Position numbers and translations under genes: made by a program. Below, piece by piece: positions 21,929 to 30,151 of a DNA stretch of 64,000 nt. Origin of the DNA: Taishania pollutisoli (GTDB taxonomy: Bacteria > Bacteroidota > Bacteroidia > Flavobacteriales_D > Crocinitomicaceae); NCBI RefSeq assembly GCF_014518315.1, contig NZ_JACVEL010000007.1, forward strand, positions 91,167 through 155,166, written 5' to 3'. The notes below the pieces were generated by a model. It had not been told where the DNA came from. It saw only the letters and a list, made by a program, of their open reading frames with translations, and ran no database searches. Each line of letters opens with the position of its first letter. Within the stretch, counting starts at the first letter, position 1.

Positions 21929-22660
21929 CTACCACATGAACAGGCTTTTGAGGTACGAGTCGATTTCTTTCTCAAATTTGAAATCCTTTTTAGCCTGCTC
22001 CATTACTTCCTCCCGTGTTCTTGCTTTTTTGTCTTTGAATTTCGGCATTACGACCTCCATATCTATCTTGCGTTCTTCAATGGATTTTGCAAAATAGGTA
22101 ACAGCCCCGTCTTCTGTAGCCAACCCCAAAATTGCACCGGGGAGGTCCCAAAAACTCTCAGGTCCTATATTGGGGGTAATGGAGGCGGTAAACCAGGCAT
22201 AAATCCGGGTAGAATCATCAAGTTCGTACACTGCCTGCATGCATTCAATCTGGCAGATTGTCCGCCATTTATCGGTCAGCTTCCATTGGCGTTTTTGCAA
22301 AGAGTCCTTTACCAGTACAGGTGCACCGGAAAAACTGTAAATGGTTTTTGTCTCGTTGTTTCGAAAATCCTGAACGACGGTATTGGAGTTTGTTGTCCAG
22401 CTGAGCCGGTTGTTTTCATAGTTTTCTTCCGGAACGAATACCGAAACGGAATCATTGAAATAGAGGGTGAAATTATCTATTTTGTATTTATTTTCTTCCT
22501 TGATGTAATCCTGTGTTGATTTATTGGTATATTTCTTAAACAGGTTGGTTTTGCGTTCAAATACAATCTTACCTTCCTGCATTTGTGCGCGTGAATACCC
22601 CACTGCAAAAAGAACGGATGCAACGAGCAATACCGTCCGGATCTTATTGGCCTTCTTCAT
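21929..22660 (-). CDS. GLPGLI family secreted protein
   Basis: A 243-residue periplasmic or exported protein with signal peptide (KIRTVLLVASVLFAVGYSRAQ) and the family motif around GPESFWDLPGAILGLATEDG, where LPGAIL corresponds to the GLPGLI core. The family is restricted to Bacteroidota and its function is unknown. Its start codon overlaps the end of the outer-membrane barrel gene by 17 bp, so the pair is translationally coupled. That arrangement (barrel followed by GLPGLI) is, to my knowledge, common and suggests a joint role at the outer membrane. Confidence 0.88.
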   Translation of the reverse strand: MKKANKIRTVLLVASVLFAVGYSRAQMQEGKIVFERKTNLFKKYTNKSTQDYIKEENKYKIDNFTLYFNDSVSVFVPEENYENNRLSWTTNSNTVVQDFRNNETKTIYSFSGAPVLVKDSLQKRQWKLTDKWRTICQIECMQAVYELDDSTRIYAWFTASITPNIGPESFWDLPGAILGLATEDGAVTYFAKSIEERKIDMEVVMPKFKDKKARTREEVMEQAKKDFKFEKEIDSYLKSLFMW

Positions 22661-25421
22661 TTGTATCCGTATTAGTTGTTTTCTTGAATGTGCTGTTGAA
22701 CTTATAGCTTAAACTGAACATGAAGTAACGTGCGATAATCGCCGTTCTGCTGTCCGTTACACGATTGGCAACGGCAGTACGGCTAATGCGCGTATTTTGA
22801 TTCAGAATATCATGTGCCTGCGCCGAAATGGTCCAGTTTTTATTTTTTCCTAAATTTTGTTCAATGGATGCATTCCAGATAAATGTATTGATGTTGAATT
22901 CCTCACTCAGGTTATTGTAATTATTGTAATTAAAATCCGTCGCAAGTTCCATTTTCCATGGAAGATACACCCGTAAATCTGAATTTAATCCGTAAATATG
23001 ATTGGTTAAGTTCAGTTCGGGACTGATTGAATTGAGGTTTTGCCCGAGCGTATAGCTTCCTCCGACACTGAATTCAATGACGTCTGTATACAACTCCAGG
23101 CTTAACCCGGTCTCCAGGTTGTGGGTTGTCAACGCATTTCGTTCACCGTTGATAAAACTGTACCTGTTTCCGTAACTGTATCCAAAATTCGGATCAAGTG
23201 TAAAAACCTGCTTAATCAACGGAATAGCTCCTCCTCCGTAAGTTCCCAGGTAGTTCAGGGTATTCCCGTTCTGATAGCTACTTTCAATTCTTCCGATGGC
23301 ATCGTAATTAATCGTGGAAATGAACTGATTGAACCCGTATTCAGAGTAGAATCCACCATAAAAGTACCCACCTGACAACGGGTTGTAGGTATTGTAATTC
23401 ACGTTGGTGTTGATGGCATAATTCGGACGCAGGTTCTGGTTCCCCGTCAGAATACTGTTCGGATTCGAATTGTCCTGAATCGGTTGCAGCAATTCAATAC
23501 CCGGTAAAACGGATGTCGTCTGGGAGTTGATTCTCAAACTGCTGTTCTGATTAATCCTGAACTGGTAAGTGAACTTCGGCAGGAGGTTGGTTTCATTCTG
23601 ATTGATGGTTGTGTTCAAAAAGTGATTTTGGTTGTCAATGGAAACATTTCTTCCGAATACACCAAACCCGAACGTGTGTTTCTTGAAGTCGTAAAACAAA
23701 GAAGCTCCCAGGCGATTCTGAAACTTAATACTTTTAAAATCACCGGAAGTCAGTGAATCCAGATTGTCGTAAACCCCATTCTGATTATTGTATGAACGGC
23801 TGTGACGGATGTTGGTGCTGTTGAATAACTCGTATGTAAATTCCAACTTCAGTTTCTTGGAAATCGGTTCTACATACGCGATGCTGAATACATTGGAAAG
23901 AATTGTTTTATCCCCGTTCTTTTTCTGGTCTATTCCGTTTTCTGTCAGTCCCGTTTGTGCGAAATAATCGGTATACAGTAGTCCGGATTCAGTGTTGGAC
24001 TGATCATAAACAAAGTTATTCAATACACGCAATTGCCGTTTTTCTTTTTTAAAGTTTTTGGTGTATCCCAGCTTTGTTTTAATATTTGTTGCGTCACTTT
24101 CACTGGTATTCGTGTTAGATGCATTCCTGGTCAGAGTACCAGTGCTGTTTAAGAAGTCAGATTGCAGTGAATTATTGTTGTCGCGTGTCGAATAGTTGAA
24201 CTTCGGGTCAAATGTGATAAACTGCGAGGAATCGATGTCGTACTTGAAATTCATATTAACTTCATGGTGTCTGAAATGTGTATTTGTCCGGTTATTGGTA
24301 TGATTGGAATATGTTGTATCGGGAAGGAAGAACGTACTTCTGGATGTTTCCTCAGTCTGTTTACGATAGTCGCTGTAGGAATAATTGGCGCCTACTTTCA
24401 ATTTTTTTGTCACCTGATCGGTATAGTAAACTCCCGATTTAAACACCAGCGGAAACCCGTCATCAGTGTTCATGAAGTTGTCATTTACTTCCCAACTATC
24501 CGTCTCGGAATTGTAGTTATATGCATTTCCCTGTGTAATTCCATACTGGTTTGCATCACTCCAGCTCAAACTGGATTTAGTGGTGTTTCCGGAAAGGAAG
24601 TAGACGGAAACTTTTTGTTTTTTATTAAAATTATTGGCCAGTAATTTCCCTTCGTAGAAACGTGAAAAATCTGTCCCGAAGGATGCTTCTCCGAAGTAAC
24701 CTTTTTTTGCTTCGTCCTTTAACTTCAGGTCAATCACCTGTACTTTTTCATCTGTAACATCAGAATCGGGAAGTGTTGTTTCATACACTTGCACTGTTTC
24801 TACACTGCTTGCCGCTAAATTTTTGGTCGCCAATGTTGCATCGGAGCCGAAAAATTCATCACCGTCGACATAAACACGCGACACGTTCTTTCCCTGGTTT
24901 TTAATACTTCCGTCGCTTTCAACTGTAATTCCCGGGAGGCGTTTTAACAGGTCTTCAACCACTGCATTCGGCCGTGTTTTAAACGAGTCGGCCACATAGA
25001 CGAGCGTATCTCCCTTGTAATAAACCGGGTCTTTGTATGCGAAAATTGTAATCTCTTCGATCTTTTTACCCCGGTCGGACAAAATAATTCCATCGAGTGA
25101 GAATAAATTGTTATCCGCTGTTCCGAAGAAATAAAATTCCCGTGTTTCATACCGGGGATGTTCAACGATCATGCGAAAAGTATCAATAGGGATGTTGTCA
25201 AACCGGAACTGCCCGTTTTTATCCGTCGTCTGATGGGCCGTTATCACAGAATCCCGTAAATTGACGAGGATGGTTTTTACGTATTGAATGCCACTGTTCG
25301 AGTTGGTGTCAATCACCGTTCCCTCAATGTGCATATTTTGAGAAAAAACACCTGAAAAAACAAGAATGGAACAGAGGGTGAGCAGATATTTCTTACACGT
25401 ACTGTAAGGGAAATTTTCCAT
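22644..25421 (-). CDS. TonB-receptor-like outer-membrane barrel with N-terminal regulatory-like domain
   Basis: A 925-residue outer-membrane protein. After a signal peptide (KKYLLTLCSILVFSGVFSQ) comes a carboxypeptidase-regulatory-like Ig fold (about 30-110: HIEGTVIDTNSNSGI, TTDKNGQFRFDNIP). Next is a plug domain (VVEDLLKRLPGITVESDGS, VSRVYVDGDEFFGSD), then a large barrel rich in Asn, Tyr and Ser. It ends YFMFSLSYKFNSTFKK. It is cotranscribed with the GLPGLI gene through a 17-bp overlap. The cargo cannot be told; no SusD partner lies nearby, which argues against a polysaccharide-utilisation system. Confidence 0.9.
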   Translation of the reverse strand: MENFPYSTCKKYLLTLCSILVFSGVFSQNMHIEGTVIDTNSNSGIQYVKTILVNLRDSVITAHQTTDKNGQFRFDNIPIDTFRMIVEHPRYETREFYFFGTADNNLFSLDGIILSDRGKKIEEITIFAYKDPVYYKGDTLVYVADSFKTRPNAVVEDLLKRLPGITVESDGSIKNQGKNVSRVYVDGDEFFGSDATLATKNLAASSVETVQVYETTLPDSDVTDEKVQVIDLKLKDEAKKGYFGEASFGTDFSRFYEGKLLANNFNKKQKVSVYFLSGNTTKSSLSWSDANQYGITQGNAYNYNSETDSWEVNDNFMNTDDGFPLVFKSGVYYTDQVTKKLKVGANYSYSDYRKQTEETSRSTFFLPDTTYSNHTNNRTNTHFRHHEVNMNFKYDIDSSQFITFDPKFNYSTRDNNNSLQSDFLNSTGTLTRNASNTNTSESDATNIKTKLGYTKNFKKEKRQLRVLNNFVYDQSNTESGLLYTDYFAQTGLTENGIDQKKNGDKTILSNVFSIAYVEPISKKLKLEFTYELFNSTNIRHSRSYNNQNGVYDNLDSLTSGDFKSIKFQNRLGASLFYDFKKHTFGFGVFGRNVSIDNQNHFLNTTINQNETNLLPKFTYQFRINQNSSLRINSQTTSVLPGIELLQPIQDNSNPNSILTGNQNLRPNYAINTNVNYNTYNPLSGGYFYGGFYSEYGFNQFISTINYDAIGRIESSYQNGNTLNYLGTYGGGAIPLIKQVFTLDPNFGYSYGNRYSFINGERNALTTHNLETGLSLELYTDVIEFSVGGSYTLGQNLNSISPELNLTNHIYGLNSDLRVYLPWKMELATDFNYNNYNNLSEEFNINTFIWNASIEQNLGKNKNWTISAQAHDILNQNTRISRTAVANRVTDSRTAIIARYFMFSLSYKFNSTFKKTTNTDTNEEGQ

Positions 25422-25626
25422 GTAATTAGTTTAGGGATTTAGAATAAATAGTTTGAGTTTGATAACGGCAAGATAGTATTTTGTTACATTTCGGGCGTTC
25501 CTAAAAATTGTTAAAACGTATAGTGCGCTCATTTTTAGCTGTTAAAGTAAAAAACGGGAATTATTTTTTGAAAAACAGGTATAAAATTCCGACCTTTGCG
25601 CCCTAAATTGAAAATCTTGATCATCA

Positions 25627-26595
25627 ATGAAAAATCAGTTACAACTAATTATTATCGCACTTTTTTGTGGTTTTGCTACTTATGCACAGGTGGATTCTAC
25701 TCAGGTAGACACAACGATTGTTCAACCACCAAAAGCATGGAAATTAAAAGCTTTATTCGGGCTAAACGGAACTCAGTCTTCATTTGTGAACTGGAATGCG
25801 GGGGGGCGAAACAATTTATCCGTAATCGGATTTATTTCCGCTTCTGCTGATTATTCCAAAAATAAATGGCAGTGGAAGAACAACCTTGAACTGGCACTTG
25901 GAGGAATGAAGTACCTGGATTCTACCGGGAGAAAGCAAGGATTGCAAAAAACAGACGATAAGATCGACTTTGCAACAAACCTGGGATATAAATTTGCCGA
26001 TAAATGGTATGCATCTTTTGTAGGTGGTTTCCGAACACAGTTTATGGATGGTTTTGCTTATCCGAATGACTCTGTACGCGTTTCAACATTCATGGCTCCG
26101 GGATATGCAAATTTCGCACTCGGTATCGACTTTACACCCAATGAACATTTATCCGTATTCTTGTCTCCGATTGCTACAAAAATGACGTTTGTAATGGATG
26201 ATTCCCTCGCTAATGCGGGAGCTTTCGGAGTGAAAGACGCGATCTTTAACTCAAACGGAGATGTTGTTTCAGCAGGTAAGCGATTCAGGGGAGAAATAGG
26301 TGCTTACTTTAAGTTGACCTACAATAAAGAGGTATTTAAAAACGTAAACTTGAAAACACGACTGGAATTGTTCTCAAATTATGCGAACAATCCGCAGAAC
26401 ATCGATGTAAATGCAGATATGTTATGGACATTTAAGATCAACAGCTGGCTTTCAGCTTCATTGAACTGGACCCTAATCTACGATGATGACATTGCGATTC
26501 GTGATGCAAAAGGAGGGGTAGGGCCTCGTACACAGTTTAAATCCGTATTAGGTTTAGGTTTGTCGTATGCCTTGAAAAACTTTAAGGAACAATAA
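25627..26595 (+). CDS. DUF3078 outer-membrane protein
   Basis: A 322-residue protein with signal peptide (QLQLIIIALFCGFATYAQ), then WNAGGRNNLSVIGFISASAD and further alternating beta-strand segments ending LGLGLSYALKNF, the pattern of DUF3078 proteins of Bacteroidota (predicted beta-barrel, function unknown). A near-consensus -7 element (GACCTTTG, 25591-25598) stands about 28 bp upstream, and a clear terminator follows, so it is monocistronic. It is divergent from the TonB-like gene. Confidence 0.85.
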   Translation: MKNQLQLIIIALFCGFATYAQVDSTQVDTTIVQPPKAWKLKALFGLNGTQSSFVNWNAGGRNNLSVIGFISASADYSKNKWQWKNNLELALGGMKYLDSTGRKQGLQKTDDKIDFATNLGYKFADKWYASFVGGFRTQFMDGFAYPNDSVRVSTFMAPGYANFALGIDFTPNEHLSVFLSPIATKMTFVMDDSLANAGAFGVKDAIFNSNGDVVSAGKRFRGEIGAYFKLTYNKEVFKNVNLKTRLELFSNYANNPQNIDVNADMLWTFKINSWLSASLNWTLIYDDDIAIRDAKGGVGPRTQFKSVLGLGLSYALKNFKEQ

Positions 26596-26619
26596 TCAGA
26601 AACCGGTTAATAGAAACAG

Positions 26620-26653
26620 AAGCAGGAATCGAGCAAAGGTTCCTGCTTTTTTT
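26620..26653 (+). terminator. Rho-independent terminator
   Basis: A perfect 9-bp stem AAGCAGGAA / TTCCTGCTT (26620-26628 with 26640-26648) followed by a run of T. It ends the DUF3078 gene. Confidence 0.88.
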
Positions 26654-26686
26654 ATGTAAAAAAAGATGCCCGACCCCGGTAAATGT

Positions 26687-26694
26687 TAACTTTG
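26687..26694 (+). promoter_or_regulatory. Promoter -7 element of the heme A synthase gene (TAACTTTG)
   Basis: A perfect TAnnTTTG followed by TAAC and the ATG at 26699, again implying a transcript that begins at or within a base or two of the start codon. Confidence 0.65.
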
Positions 26695-26698
26695 TAAC

Positions 26699-27748
26699 AT
26701 GGTAAAACGCTTGAAAAAATTACAGAAATTTAATTGGGTTGTCCTGATTTTAATCTTCCTGGTGGTTGTAGCCGGAAGTTTTGTTCGTGTAACGGGAAGC
26801 GGGATGGGATGCCCGGACTGGCCCAAGTGCTTTGGATATTGGGTGCCTCCGACGGAAGCCGGTAGTCTGCCTGCTGATTACAAGGAAACGTATGCGGAGG
26901 GACGGGTGCAGAAAATTGAAAAATTTGCCCGCTTCTTATCCGGTATTGGTCTGGATGAAACCGCAGCGAAGATAAAAAACGATCCGAATCTATTGACTGA
27001 GCAGGAATTCAATGCTGCCAAAACATGGACGGAATACGTCAATCGGTTGTGTGGTTTTCTGGCTGGTAACGGAATGCTCCTTGCACTCGTTTGGTTATTG
27101 GTCGTTTACCGGAAACGGAAATTCATCCTGCTTTCACTCTTAAATCTTGTGATTATGGGATTTCAGGCCTGGTTCGGTTCGATCGTTGTCGCATCCAATC
27201 TTGTTCCATGGACTATTACTGTTCACATGTTGCTCGCACTTGTAATCCTGGCCATTCAATTGTACTTGATTCACCTGATCGGGAAAGAAATTGAACTGCA
27301 CAATGATTCGCTACGAAAATCTGGTGACTCGCCGGTATACCGCGTTCCAAAATGGATGTATTGGCTGATTGTGCTCAGCATGCTGATTACCACTTACCAG
27401 ATTTTCCTCGGCACGCAGGTACGCGAAATGATTGACGAGATGACAATACAGGGAGTTACGCGTCAGGGATGGTCGTCTCAATTGGGATTGCCGTTCTTTA
27501 TTCACCGGAGTTTTTCCTGGATGGTATTGATTTTCATTGTACTCATTGCCTGGAAAAATGAACAAGGGGAGAAGATCCGTCCGATCCGTTGGTTGTTGAT
27601 GATTCTTTCCATTGAACTGGTATCTGGAATCGTCCTGGTGTATGGTAACATGCCGGGTATGGTGCAGATTGCCCACCTATTCTTCGCCGTCATTTTATTT
27701 TGTATTTTTACGCTGATGCTCTTCCGGCTGAAGATCGCACGCACATAA
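26699..27748 (+). CDS. ctaA: Heme A synthase, COX15/CtaA family
   Basis: Oxidises the C8 methyl of heme O to a formyl group, giving heme A for aa3-type cytochrome oxidase, in the inner membrane. The 349 residues have about eight transmembrane helices; the signature VRVTGSGMGCPDWPKCFG follows the first. EYVNRLCGF holds the conserved Glu and Arg and the helix after it, VHMLLAL and IHRSFSWMV contain heme-liganding His positions, and AHLFFA lies near the C-terminus. A loop of about 60 residues between helices 1 and 2 is longer than in Bacillus CtaA but usual for this phylum. No heme O synthase is adjacent. The TauE gene follows at 13 bp. Confidence 0.92.
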   Translation: MVKRLKKLQKFNWVVLILIFLVVVAGSFVRVTGSGMGCPDWPKCFGYWVPPTEAGSLPADYKETYAEGRVQKIEKFARFLSGIGLDETAAKIKNDPNLLTEQEFNAAKTWTEYVNRLCGFLAGNGMLLALVWLLVVYRKRKFILLSLLNLVIMGFQAWFGSIVVASNLVPWTITVHMLLALVILAIQLYLIHLIGKEIELHNDSLRKSGDSPVYRVPKWMYWLIVLSMLITTYQIFLGTQVREMIDEMTIQGVTRQGWSSQLGLPFFIHRSFSWMVLIFIVLIAWKNEQGEKIRPIRWLLMILSIELVSGIVLVYGNMPGMVQIAHLFFAVILFCIFTLMLFRLKIART

Positions 27749-27761
27749 TCACCACACGGGA

Positions 27762-28565
27762 ATGTACTTTTTAGGACTGTTTTTATCGGCTGTTATTGGT
27801 GTAGTTTTAGGACTGGTAGGAGGAGGAGGTGCCATTTTAACCATCCCGTTGGTGGTGTATCTGTTTGGGGAATCAACGGATACGGCAACGACCTATTCCC
27901 TGATGATTGTTGCCTGTTCTTCTCTGGTCGGGGTGTTACAGCGATTCGGCACAAAGCAGATTTCATACAAAGAAGCGTTGTTTTTTGTGTTTCCGAGCAT
28001 GACGCTGGCATTCCTGATCCGTCGCTACCGCAAAATCGTGATTCCTTCGGAATTTGAATTATTCGGGATTCAGTTGACCCGTGATTTTTTTATAGATATT
28101 CTCCTGGTAGTCGTTATGATGATTGTTGCCTACCGAATGTTTAATCCGTTTAAAAAAGAGCGGGTGCAGACACAGATTTCTACCTGGAAAATAATGTTCC
28201 TGGGATTGCTGACCGGAGGACTTTCGGGTTTTTTAGGTGCTGGCGGCGGATTCATTATTGTACCGATCCTGATGGGATTAGGATTGGGGATCAAAAAAGC
28301 AGTCGGAACATCCTTGTTTATCATTACCATTCAATCGTTCATTGCTCTTTTAGGTGATTTATCTGTCACGACGATTGCCGATTTGAAAGAAATTGACTGG
28401 TTACTGGTTTTCTATCTGACATTTTTTTCCATTATGGGCGTGTTTCTCGGAACCTTATTGCAATCAAAGATTTCAGCTAAAAACCTGCGCATTATCTTTG
28501 CCACGCTCCTGGTACTGCTTGCTGTTTTGATTTTTATTGACAGAATTTTACTCTACAGTTACTGA
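27762..28565 (+). CDS. TauE/SafE-family sulfite/sulfonate exporter-like protein
   Basis: A 267-residue inner-membrane protein with about eight hydrophobic helices arranged as two homologous halves. Each carries the glycine-rich TauE signature (GVVLGLVGGGGAILTIPLVVYL near the N-terminus and GGLSGFLGAGGGFIIVPIL after the middle). Family members export sulfite, sulfoacetate or related organosulfur anions. Here the substrate is unknown, and no sulfur gene is nearby. It begins 13 bp after ctaA and probably shares its promoter; the tRNA after it has its own. Confidence 0.88.
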   Translation: MYFLGLFLSAVIGVVLGLVGGGGAILTIPLVVYLFGESTDTATTYSLMIVACSSLVGVLQRFGTKQISYKEALFFVFPSMTLAFLIRRYRKIVIPSEFELFGIQLTRDFFIDILLVVVMMIVAYRMFNPFKKERVQTQISTWKIMFLGLLTGGLSGFLGAGGGFIIVPILMGLGLGIKKAVGTSLFIITIQSFIALLGDLSVTTIADLKEIDWLLVFYLTFFSIMGVFLGTLLQSKISAKNLRIIFATLLVLLAVLIFIDRILLYSY

Positions 28566-28583
28566 TTTTTCATTTTCAAATGC

Positions 28584-28591
28584 TATATTTG
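28584..28591 (+). promoter_or_regulatory. tRNA promoter -7 element (TATATTTG)
   Basis: A perfect TAnnTTTG 28 bp before the mature tRNA. Between it and the tRNA lies a perfect 6-bp hairpin (GGAGTG / CACTCC, 28602-28607 with 28611-28616), probably in the 5' leader removed by processing. Confidence 0.65.
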
Positions 28592-28619
28592 CACCCCAAA
28601 TGGAGTGAGTCACTCCGCA

Positions 28620-28693
28620 GGTCCTATAGCTCAGTTGGTTAGAGCACCTGACTCATAATCAGGTGGTCGCTGGTTCGAGCCCAGCTGGGACCA
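28620..28693 (+). tRNA. tRNA with CAU anticodon (elongator Met or Ile2)
   Basis: A complete cloverleaf: acceptor GGTCCTA / TGGGACC, D arm with GCTCAGTTGGTTAGAGC, anticodon stem CCTGA / TCAGG around loop CTCATAA, variable region GTGGTC, T arm GCTGG / CCAGC with loop TTCGAGC, discriminator A at 28693. CCA is not encoded. The CAU anticodon can be elongator Met or, after lysidine modification by TilS, Ile for AUA. The C4-G69 and C5-G68 pairs, and a T arm nearly the same as E. coli tRNA-Ile2, favour Ile2. It is not initiator Met, since the anticodon stem lacks the three G-C pairs. Confidence 0.95.
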
Positions 28694-28700
28694 CAAAAAG

Positions 28701-28734
28701 AAAAAAGCATTCAGCGGTAGTTGGATGCTTTTTT
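28701..28734. terminator. Bidirectional terminator downstream of the tRNA
   Basis: AAAAAAGCATTC (28701-28712) pairs with GGATGCTTTTTT (28723-28734), 12 bp with one G-T pair. It has T runs on both strands, so it may stop transcription from either side and insulate the tRNA from the insertion element. Confidence 0.8.
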
Positions 28735-28789
28735 GCTTTTATCACTCTGTACCTGCTCTCACACTCACTCTTTTCAGGCTTTTTGTCTT

Positions 28790-28808
28790 GTCCTAAAATA
28801 GGTTTACA
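28790..28808 (+). repeat. IS left terminal inverted repeat
   Basis: The left end, GTCCTAAAATAGGTTTACA. A further copy in the opposite orientation lies at 28846-28862 inside the start of orfA (14 of 17 positions complementary), so RNA entering from outside could fold across the orfA start codon at 28836. Confidence 0.75.
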
Positions 28809-28833
28809 CATTTTAAAAATTAAAACGTGTAAA
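28803..28833 (+). promoter_or_regulatory. Hairpin immediately upstream of the orfA start
   Basis: TTTACAC-A-TTTTA (28803-28815) pairs with TAAAA-C-GTGTAAA (28821-28833): 12 pairs with a single A-C mismatch and a 5-nt loop. It ends 2 nt before the ATG at 28836, so it would cover the ribosome-entry region and limit translation of the transposase. Confidence 0.55.
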
Positions 28834-28835
28834 AA

Positions 28836-29252
28836 ATGGAAAAAAGTAAATTGATTTTAGGATTAAAAAATCCATCAGAATTTGATTGGTTTGAACGTAA
28901 GCAAATAGTTGAGGAATATTTGCAAAGCAACAAAACTAAACGTGAGATTTGGGAAAAATATACTGGTCAAGTACACGAGGGAGGTAGTTTATTGAACTGG
29001 ATTCGAAAACTTGGCTATGAGGATAAGCAGAAACCTTTTAACTTAGTGCTGTCAAGTGATTTAGAGATGGCAAAGAAAGACAAAGTTGTTGCTTCAGAAT
29101 ATGAATTAAAAGAGCGCATTAATCAGTTAGAAAAAGCTTTGCTGAATTCTGAACTTCGGGCTACGGCTTATGAAACGATGATTGAAATTGCTGAAAAGGA
29201 GCTAAAAATCAATATCAGAAAAAAGTCCAATACCAAACAATCTCCACGATGA
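28836..29252 (+). CDS. IS3-family transposase OrfA (DNA-binding subunit)
   Basis: A 138-residue product. The N-terminal half has a helix-turn-helix-like region (FERKQIVEEYLQSNKTKREIW), and the C-terminal half a leucine-heptad coiled coil (YELKERINQLEKALLNSELRA), as in IS3/IS150-type OrfA, which binds the element ends and multimerises. It ends with TGA at 29250-29252, overlapping the orfB ATG in an ATGA. A slippery A AAA AAG heptamer in its reading frame at 29219-29225 allows -1 frameshifting into orfB to make the full OrfAB transposase. Confidence 0.9.
   Translation: MEKSKLILGLKNPSEFDWFERKQIVEEYLQSNKTKREIWEKYTGQVHEGGSLLNWIRKLGYEDKQKPFNLVLSSDLEMAKKDKVVASEYELKERINQLEKALLNSELRATAYETMIEIAEKELKINIRKKSNTKQSPR
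29219..29225 (+). other. Programmed -1 frameshift site A AAA AAG
   Basis: In the orfA frame the codons read AGA AAA AAG, so the heptamer A_AAA_AAG is positioned exactly as the canonical X_XXY_YYZ slip site. After a -1 slip the next codons (GTC CAA TAC ...) stay open through the orfB ATG at 29249, giving a fused OrfAB. A stimulating downstream structure was not established. Confidence 0.7.
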
Positions 29253-30151
29253 AACTGCGTCAACCAAAAATAGGATTAAGCAAGTTATGCTGGTTGTTTG
29301 GAGTTACTCGTCAGGCATATTATCAGAGTTTTTACAGAAATGAATTTTTAGGGATTGAGCAGGAATTAGTGTTAAAAGAAGTGCTTTCGATCCGTAAAAA
29401 CCATCCACGGATCGGTACCAGGAAACTATATGTTATGTTGGAGCAATTTATGCTGGAACATCAGATAAAAATGGGACGTGATGCGTTGTTTGACTTGCTT
29501 TCATTGCATCAATTGTTGATTCGGAAAAGACGAAGAAGAATTACTACAACTCAGTCGAACCACTGGTTGAAAAAATATCCGAACTTGATAAAAGAGCTTA
29601 TGCCAACGCTTCCCAATCAACTCTGGGTAAGCGATATAACTTATTGGAAAACAGAAGCTGGATTGTTCTATATCTCGTTGATTACAGACGTGTTTAGCCA
29701 TAAGATTGTAGGCTATAATCTCGCCCAAACAATGGAAGCAGTAGAAAGTTTACAAGCCTTAAAAATGGCTCTTTCAGAGAATTTAAATGTCGAAAATCTG
29801 ATTCATCATTCCGATAGGGGAAGTCAGTATTGCAGTTTTAAATATGTAAAGTTATTACAGGATTACAAAGTAAAAATTAGTATGACTGAAACAGGAGATC
29901 CATTAGACAATGCAGTAGCTGAAAGAGTAAATGGAATATTGAAAGATGAATACTTGGATTGTTATACGGTTTACACTTTTGAACAGGCTAAAGAGCTATT
30001 AAACGCTGTGATTAAGCTATATAACGAAGAAAGACCGCACATGAGTATTGGAAATTTAGTACCTCAAAAAGTTCATTATGGAGAAGTGAAATCAGCAGAA
30101 CGTTTGTGGAAGAACTATTATCAAAAGAAAGAACCTGTAAACCAATTTTAG
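29249..30151 (+). CDS. IS3-family transposase OrfB (DDE catalytic subunit)
   Basis: A 300-residue product with an HTH_21-like N-terminal region (LSIRKNHPRIGTRKLYVML) and an integrase-core domain with the catalytic triad: Asp in LWVSDITYW (about 128), Asp in HHSDRGSQY (about 188) and Glu in NAVAERVNGILKDEY (about 224), the D-D-35-E spacing. It ends in YNEERPHMSIGNLVPQKVHY, standard for IS3 members. It is intact, so the element could be active. Translation can start at its ATG through the ATGA overlap or come by frameshift from orfA. Confidence 0.95.
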   Translation: MKLRQPKIGLSKLCWLFGVTRQAYYQSFYRNEFLGIEQELVLKEVLSIRKNHPRIGTRKLYVMLEQFMLEHQIKMGRDALFDLLSLHQLLIRKRRRRITTTQSNHWLKKYPNLIKELMPTLPNQLWVSDITYWKTEAGLFYISLITDVFSHKIVGYNLAQTMEAVESLQALKMALSENLNVENLIHHSDRGSQYCSFKYVKLLQDYKVKISMTETGDPLDNAVAERVNGILKDEYLDCYTVYTFEQAKELLNAVIKLYNEERPHMSIGNLVPQKVHYGEVKSAERLWKNYYQKKEPVNQF

